Shown here: in pieces, positions 58,926 through 64,000 of the stretch | Layout: every line of letters starts with the position of its first letter | How positions within the stretch are numbered: the first letter of the stretch is position 1 | Origin: JAVXGM01 sp036657395 | GTDB taxonomy: Bacteria; Bacillota; Clostridia; Peptostreptococcales; Anaerovoracaceae | Direction: 5' to 3' | Length of the DNA: 64,000 bases | Assembly: GCA_036657395.1 (NCBI GenBank) | Contig: JAVXGM010000005.1 | Span: forward strand, 1 to 64,000 | The notes under the pieces: generated by a model | The model's database searches: none | The model's input: the letters and a program-made list of their open reading frames with translations, nothing else | What the model was told of the DNA's origin: nothing | Program-made: the position numbers and the translations under genes

Positions 58926-60371
58926 TTATAGTATGAATCGGTCAATATCTTCAGGATGAATTTTTTCCATAAACTTTTCTTTTACGTATTCTTCATCGAT
59001 AACTAATTTTTCTTCTTCCATTTCTGGAATATTAAATGAAATATCTTCCAATAATTTTTCCATTATTGTATATAATCTTCTAGCACCGATATTTTCTGTT
59101 TGCTCATTCATCAAAAATGCCATAGTAGCAATTTCTTCAATTGCACAGTCGCTGAATTCAATTTGGATCCCTTCTGTTTCTAACAGAGCCTTATGCTGCT
59201 TAAGCATTGCATTTTCAGGTACTGTAAGGATTTTTAAGAATGTGTCTCTATCTAAATTTTCAAGTTCTACACGAATAGGGAATCTACCTTGAAGTTCAGG
59301 AATTAGATCTGTAGGCTTAGCTGTATGAAATGCTCCAGCGCCAATAAAAAGTATATGATCTGTCTTAACTGGACCATGTTTTGTGTTTACAACGCTACCT
59401 TCTACGATTGGCAAAATATCTCTTTGTACACCTTCACGAGACACGTCTGCTCCAGAGCGATATCCAGATCCTGATGCAATCTTGTCGATTTCATCAATAA
59501 AAATAATACCATTTTGCTCTGCATTAAACAGGGCATCCTCTGTAACTTGATCCATATCAATAAGATTTTGTGCTTCTTCTTCTCTTAAAATCTTTCTTGC
59601 ATCTTTAACCTTTACATTTCTTGTCTTCTTTTTGGGAGGCATCATATCTCCAAAGATATTACCTATGGCCATACCCATTCCTTCATTGCTCATGTCTAAA
59701 TTGTTACCTTTTGGAACATCTGTCACCTGAATCTCAATATATTGATCTTCTAGTTTACCATCCTTAAGCTGTTGTCTGACCTGTTCTCTTGCTAGCTCAA
59801 CATCCATTTTCTGTTCTGAGATATCGTCGCTATCATCCTGCTTATTTTCTTCAAACTGCTGCTTCTGGCTTTGATAGCCCCCACTATTTAAAATAAAATC
59901 AAAAGGTCCTCTGTTTGCTGAGCCTTGATCATTTTTCTTCTTTTTCCCCGGAATTATTGCCTCAATGATTTTTTCGTCTACAATTTCATCTGCAATAGAA
60001 TACTTCTCCTTAAGCTGGCCTTGTTTTGTAATTCTAATAGAAGCTTCTACCAGATCTCTAATCATTGAATCCACGTCTCTACCAACGTATCCAACTTCTG
60101 TAAACTTAGTTGCTTCCACTTTAATAAAGGGCGCATCCATTAATTTGGCTAATCTTCTTGCAATTTCCGTTTTACCTACGCCTGTGGGTCCCATCATTAG
60201 TATATTTTTTGGGGTTATTTCCTCTCTCATTTCTTCAGAAAGAAGACTTCTTCTATATCTATTTCTCAGTGCAATTGCAACAGATTTCTTGGCATCGTCT
60301 TGGCCAATGATATATTTATCAAGCTCTTGAACGATTTCTTTAGGGGTCATTTTATATAGTTGATTTTCCAT
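58926..60371 (-). CDS. hslU: HslU ATPase of the HslUV protease
   Basis: 481 aa. Walker A MGPTGVGKTEIARRLAKL near residue 57; an intermediate I-domain rich in charged residues (about 110-250); Walker B GIIFIDEIDKIA; the C-terminus ends HPEDIDRFIL, the tail that docks in HslV pockets. It unfolds substrates for HslV. It lies 9 nt downstream of hslV. Confidence 0.96.
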   Translation of the reverse strand: MENQLYKMTPKEIVQELDKYIIGQDDAKKSVAIALRNRYRRSLLSEEMREEITPKNILMMGPTGVGKTEIARRLAKLMDAPFIKVEATKFTEVGYVGRDVDSMIRDLVEASIRITKQGQLKEKYSIADEIVDEKIIEAIIPGKKKKNDQGSANRGPFDFILNSGGYQSQKQQFEENKQDDSDDISEQKMDVELAREQVRQQLKDGKLEDQYIEIQVTDVPKGNNLDMSNEGMGMAIGNIFGDMMPPKKKTRNVKVKDARKILREEEAQNLIDMDQVTEDALFNAEQNGIIFIDEIDKIASGSGYRSGADVSREGVQRDILPIVEGSVVNTKHGPVKTDHILFIGAGAFHTAKPTDLIPELQGRFPIRVELENLDRDTFLKILTVPENAMLKQHKALLETEGIQIEFSDCAIEEIATMAFLMNEQTENIGARRLYTIMEKLLEDISFNIPEMEEEKLVIDEEYVKEKFMEKIHPEDIDRFIL

Positions 60372-60380
60372 TTCACCCTC

Positions 60381-60920
60381 CTATAATTTTTCTACAGAAA
60401 TATGATCGTTAGTGTAAACGCAAATTGAAGATGCAATCTTCAGCGATTCTTTAACAATCTCCTCTGAATTCATTTGTGTATTATTAAACAATGCTTTTGC
60501 TGCTGCGTAAGCGTAATTACCACCAGACCCAATCGCTACAAAGTCCTGATCTGGCTCGATAACTTCTCCATTTCCAGAAACAACCAAAAGGCTTTCTTCG
60601 TCTGCAACTATCATTAATGCCTCAAGACTTCTCATAGCCTTGTCTGAACGCCAAAGTTGAGCCAAAGCTACGGCAGCACGTTTCAAGTTGCCACCATGTT
60701 CATCAAGCTTACTTTCAAATTTCTCTGTAAGAGAAAACGCATCAGCAACTGACCCCGCAAATCCTGTAACTACTGAATTTTTGTAGATCTTCTTGACCTT
60801 TTTTGCTCCATTTTTCATAATAGATGTCTCACCCATGGTTACCTGTCCATCACCACCTATACAAACATCATCCGGTCCACGTCTTACTGCTACAATCGTC
60901 GTAGCATGAAATTCTACCAT
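60381..60920 (-). CDS. hslV: HslV proteolytic subunit
   Basis: 179 aa. The N-terminus reads MVEFHATTIVAVRR with GGDGQVTMG following. The threonine nucleophile of HslV is normally residue 1 after Met removal; here six residues precede TTIVAV, so processing after Ala6 (or use of another residue, as debated for Bacillus ClpQ) is needed. The remaining motifs (GAKKVKKIY, FAGSVADAFSL, AIGSGGNYAYAAA) are intact. It forms the HslUV protease with HslU. Confidence 0.94.
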   Translation of the reverse strand: MVEFHATTIVAVRRGPDDVCIGGDGQVTMGETSIMKNGAKKVKKIYKNSVVTGFAGSVADAFSLTEKFESKLDEHGGNLKRAAVALAQLWRSDKAMRSLEALMIVADEESLLVVSGNGEVIEPDQDFVAIGSGGNYAYAAAKALFNNTQMNSEEIVKESLKIASSICVYTNDHISVEKL

Positions 60921-60935
60921 TTTTTTACCTCCAAA

Positions 60936-62993
60936 TTATTCTTTATAATCACACTCGCTGTTTGAGCAAGCATACTTACTAGTCTTAGTTCCTTTTTCTA
61001 CTAACAAAGCCCCACATTTTGGACAAGGTTTTTCAATAGGTTTATTCCAATATGACTGCTGACAGTCTGGATAACCGCTACAACCGTAAAACACCCTACC
61101 TTTTTTACTTTTTCTAGCCACAATAGGCTTACCGCATTTGGGACAATTTACATTTGTAGATTTTACAATAGGCTTGGTATTCTTGCAGTCTGGATATCCT
61201 GTGCAAGCTGCAAATTCGCCAAATCTGCCATGTTTAATAGCCATAGGCTTTCCGCACAGTTCACAATTCTCTCCAGTAAGTTCTACCTCAAATTCTATTT
61301 TTTCAATCTCTTTATCTGCAATTTCTAATTCTTTTTCAAAATTAACATAGAATTCGGCAATAATATCTTTCCAGTTTGTATCGCTTATCTCCACAGCATC
61401 TAGTTTATCTTCCATCTCCGCAGTAAATCCTGCATCTATGATTTCATTAAAGTACGTCCCCATCATTTCAATAACGATAAATCCTAGCTCTGTAGGAATA
61501 AGCGTTTTCTTTTCTCTTGAAATATATTTTCGCTCAATCAATGTCCCAATAATAGGTGCATAAGTACTGGGTCGTCCAATGTTTTCTTCTTCCAAATCTT
61601 TTACCAGACTAGCTTCTGTGAATCTTGCCGGCGGCTGTGTGAATTTTTGCTCAGGTAACAATTCGACTAGTTCCAGGTTTTCTCCCTTCTCAAGAGAAGG
61701 CAAAATATTATCGTACTTAGCCTCTTTATTTGGTGAATAAACTTTTAAAAATCCATCGAATACTAACTTGGATCCATTTGCTTTGAATGTATATCCATTG
61801 TTTTCAATTTCTGCGGCAACACCCATAAACTTAGCCGATGACATCTGACTCCCCATAAATCTACCCCAGATTATTTTGTACAGATTATATTGATCCTTAG
61901 TCAAAGATTCCTTGATTGAATCTGGATCCATATCCACATAACTTGGTCTAATGGCCTCATGAGCATCCTGGGCATCCTTCTTTTTATTAGTATAAATATT
62001 ACTTTGGTAATATTTTTCGCCAAAGTTGTTCATTATATATTCTTTTGCAGCCTCTTTGGCCTCATCCGCAATTCTGACAGAGTCGGTCCTTATATAAGAA
62101 ACTAGGCCTACGGTTCCGTGGCCTTTAATTTCAATTCCCTCATAAAGTTGCTGAGCAATCATCATCGTTTTCTTTGTATAGTAGCCTAATCTGCTAGATG
62201 CTTCCTGTTGCAGGCTACTTGTGGTAAATGGAGCATACGGTTTACGATTACGCTCTTTTTCTTCCACAAAAGTCACCTGATACTCTTTTGGCTTTAACGC
62301 TTTAACAATATGGTCTGCCTCTTCTTCATTGGCCACATTTATTTTCTTACCAAGGTATTCTATAAGTTTTGCCGTAAAAACTTTTTTCTTTTTTAAATCT
62401 ACATTTATGTTCCAATATTCTTCCGGAACAAATGCTTTGATTTCATTTTCTCTATCACAGATAATCTTAAGTGTTGCTGATTGGACTCTGCCTGCGCTAA
62501 GGCCTCTTCTCACTTTTCTCCAGAGTAGAGGGCTAATTTGATACCCTACCAATCTATCCAAAACTCTTCTGGCCTGCTGCGCATCTACTAATTTTAAATC
62601 TATTGGGCGTGGAGCTTTAATGGCTGCTTGTACGGCTTTTTTTGTAATTTCGTTAAATACAATACGACAAGCTTTGTCTTGCTCAATCCCCAGTAAAAAA
62701 GCTAAATGCCAGGAGATTGCCTCTCCCTCTCTATCCGGGTCAGTCGCAAGGTATATTTTACCTGCCTTTTTCGCTTCTTTTTTCAGTTCCTTGATAACGT
62801 CCCCTTTTCCTCGAATGGAAATATATCCAGGTTCAAAGTTATCTTCAATATCTATTCCTAGTTTACTTTTAGGTAAATCTCTTACATGTCCTACTGAGGC
62901 AATTACTTTGTACTTGCTCCCCAGAAATTTTCCTATGGTCTTCGCTTTTGATGGTGATTCTACAATCACTAGATTTTTCTTTGCTGCCGCCAT
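60936..62993 (-). CDS. topA: DNA topoisomerase I
   Basis: 685 aa. TOPRIM domain with VIVESPSKAKTIGKFLG and DPDREGEAI; the active-site tyrosine is in GLVSYIRTDSVR near residue 300. Three C-terminal zinc fingers begin CELCGKP, CPKCGKP and CPKCGAL. It relaxes negative supercoils. The start at 62991-62993 is chosen because GGGGAGG is 7 nt upstream; the next ATG upstream abuts that site. Confidence 0.96.
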   Translation of the reverse strand: MAAAKKNLVIVESPSKAKTIGKFLGSKYKVIASVGHVRDLPKSKLGIDIEDNFEPGYISIRGKGDVIKELKKEAKKAGKIYLATDPDREGEAISWHLAFLLGIEQDKACRIVFNEITKKAVQAAIKAPRPIDLKLVDAQQARRVLDRLVGYQISPLLWRKVRRGLSAGRVQSATLKIICDRENEIKAFVPEEYWNINVDLKKKKVFTAKLIEYLGKKINVANEEEADHIVKALKPKEYQVTFVEEKERNRKPYAPFTTSSLQQEASSRLGYYTKKTMMIAQQLYEGIEIKGHGTVGLVSYIRTDSVRIADEAKEAAKEYIMNNFGEKYYQSNIYTNKKKDAQDAHEAIRPSYVDMDPDSIKESLTKDQYNLYKIIWGRFMGSQMSSAKFMGVAAEIENNGYTFKANGSKLVFDGFLKVYSPNKEAKYDNILPSLEKGENLELVELLPEQKFTQPPARFTEASLVKDLEEENIGRPSTYAPIIGTLIERKYISREKKTLIPTELGFIVIEMMGTYFNEIIDAGFTAEMEDKLDAVEISDTNWKDIIAEFYVNFEKELEIADKEIEKIEFEVELTGENCELCGKPMAIKHGRFGEFAACTGYPDCKNTKPIVKSTNVNCPKCGKPIVARKSKKGRVFYGCSGYPDCQQSYWNKPIEKPCPKCGALLVEKGTKTSKYACSNSECDYKE

Positions 62994-63050
62994 TCGCATC
63001 CTCCCCTGCTTCTTCATAAACGTTCTATAAGAGGTTATTATATCTTTTTT

Positions 63051-63908
63051 CTAAGATTTTGCAATAAAAACTTTCCCTAGAGAGGTGAGAACCAAACCTT
63101 TCATCTCTAAGATCGTAACTAATCCGTTGACAACACCAACAGGCACACCAGTCTCACTACACAACTGATCCACCGTCATTTCTCCACCTTTTGCCAAAAG
63201 CTTATATATGTTTTTTTCATCCTTTCCTAAATTTTTTTCGACTTCTTGAATTTTATGGCTTTGTATTCCCATATCAGCAAGGAGATCCTCCAGAACAACA
63301 AGTGGAATTGCCCCATCTCTTAACAATTTATTGTTGCCTAAATTGTATATGTTGTTAATATTCCCAGGAACAGAGTAAACATTTCTACCTTGATCAGCGG
63401 CAATCTCGGCAGTAATAAGAGCTCCACTTTGATTACCTGCTTGAGTCACTACTACAGTTTCACATATACCACTTATAATTCTGTTTCGCTTTGGAAAAGT
63501 GTATCTTGCAGGAGGAACTCCTTCCCCATATTCGGAAAGTACTAACCCTTCTTTCATTATTTCATCTCTAAGTCTTTTGCTGGAAGCAGGATAGCAAATG
63601 TCTATGCCACAGCCAAGGACTGCAATGGTTTTTCCTCCTGCCTTTAATGCTCCTTTATGAGCAAAGGAATCTACTCCCTGAGCCATGCCGCTTACTACTG
63701 GAACCCCACATTCTCCCAGTCGCTCTGCCAGTTTAAATGCAGCCCACTGTCCATAATCTGTAGATTTACGAGAGCCTACAATTGCCACGCACCGTTTAGA
63801 GGCTAAACTAATATCACCAATGTAATAAATCGGATTCGGTGGGTCTGCTATCCCATTTAACATTAAAGGGTAGTTTTCTTCATTTATATATACAGTATTA
63901 ATTTCCAT
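63051..63908 (-). CDS. dprA: DNA processing protein DprA/Smf
   Basis: 285 aa. The Rossmann-like domain has VGSRKSTDYG, VSGMAQGVDSFAHKGAL, VLGCGIDICYP and PGNINN. A C-terminal winged helix (about 220-285) follows; the extra N-terminal SAM-like domain of longer homologues is missing. It loads RecA on incoming single strands in transformation. The order comM-dprA-topA is common in Firmicutes. Its ATG overlaps the comM stop (TAATG). Confidence 0.94.
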   Translation of the reverse strand: MEINTVYINEENYPLMLNGIADPPNPIYYIGDISLASKRCVAIVGSRKSTDYGQWAAFKLAERLGECGVPVVSGMAQGVDSFAHKGALKAGGKTIAVLGCGIDICYPASSKRLRDEIMKEGLVLSEYGEGVPPARYTFPKRNRIISGICETVVVTQAGNQSGALITAEIAADQGRNVYSVPGNINNIYNLGNNKLLRDGAIPLVVLEDLLADMGIQSHKIQEVEKNLGKDEKNIYKLLAKGGEMTVDQLCSETGVPVGVVNGLVTILEMKGLVLTSLGKVFIAKS

Positions 63909-64000
63909 TAATCTTCCCTCCTGTAAAATTGATCCAAAGCTCTGTATTGTAAGGCTTCTGCTATATGTTCAATGGCGATTTCTTCCTTTTTATTAAGGTC
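63908..64000 (-). CDS. comM: ComM/YifB Mg-chelatase-like ATPase, C-terminal end only
   Basis: The last 30 codons before a TAA are in the window: the protein ends IEHIAEALQYRALDQFYRRED. The HI-EA-QYR-LD pattern is the conserved C-terminus of ComM/YifB AAA+ proteins, which branch-migrate recombination intermediates in transformation. The rest lies beyond the right edge. Confidence 0.8.
   Translation of the reverse strand, partial: DLNKKEEIAIEHIAEALQYRALDQFYRRED

Overview
The window is AT-rich DNA from a spore-forming, probably anaerobic Gram-positive bacterium of the class Clostridia. The evidence is codY with hslUV and topA, the sporulation gene yunB, a PASTA kinase/phosphatase pair, a type 1B (pyrK-linked) dihydroorotate dehydrogenase, an Agr-type peptide pheromone gene, clostridial promoter and Shine-Dalgarno spacing, and a long tRNA array. 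A family-level placement is not possible from the sequence alone. Almost everything is on the minus strand; only deoC and one radical SAM gene are on plus.

Layout, left to right. (1) 1-87: the first 48 nt of a group II intron (minus strand, running off the left edge), inserted in the T-tract just after a terminator hairpin. (2) 104-12335: a cell-wall polymer locus. It holds a tagD cytidylyltransferase, two CDP-glycerol:glycerophosphotransferase-family proteins, a family 2 glycosyltransferase, an acetolactate-synthase-like ThDP enzyme of unknown substrate, and two copies of a two-gene cassette made of a catalytic LicD-TPR protein followed by a LicD-like protein whose metal-binding acidic motif is gone. 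(3) 12347-18446: a small anchored protein, a DMT transporter, a cell-wall amidase and the methionine/folate genes metH, its reactivation protein and metF. (4) 18467-21005: an agrA-agrC-agrD quorum-sensing locus without agrB; a 61-bp direct repeat flanks agrD. (5) 21117-27965: a ribbon-helix-helix regulator, deoC, and the de novo pyrimidine operon pyrC-K-D-F-E-B-I with its own promoter. (6) 28008-37033: modABC with a molybdopterin-binding protein, rlmN, two small unknown proteins, thrS, ddl and an LCP ligase. (7) 37083-51598: the conserved Firmicutes operon queH-asnA-priA-def-fmt-peptidase-rsmB-stp-prkC-rsgA-rpe, continuing into the wall-polymer exporter tagGH and an unusual cytidylyltransferase/oxidoreductase-like fusion. 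(8) 51652-53304: radical SAM gene and tdk. (9) 53326-55237: sixteen tRNA genes with two promoters and a terminator. (10) 55287-64000: an IMPACT-family gene, hflX, yunB, codY, hslU, hslV, topA, dprA and the end of comM.

How the parts connect. The left-hand locus and tagGH plus the fusion protein probably build, decorate and export a phosphopolyol wall polymer. TagD would supply CDP-glycerol, the TagB/F-like enzymes polymerise it, the LicD cassettes may add phospho-substituents, TagGH exports, and the LCP protein attaches the polymer to peptidoglycan. PrkC/Stp, Ddl and the amidase belong to the same wall theme. The most unusual items are the duplicated LicD/pseudo-LicD cassette with its ThDP enzyme, the cytidylyltransferase fusion, the agrB-less agr locus with a remnant of a second agrC 3' end, and a yunB ribosome-binding site lying inside the codY terminator behind a sigma-K/E-like promoter. 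Every function given is inferred from sequence; no search was run.
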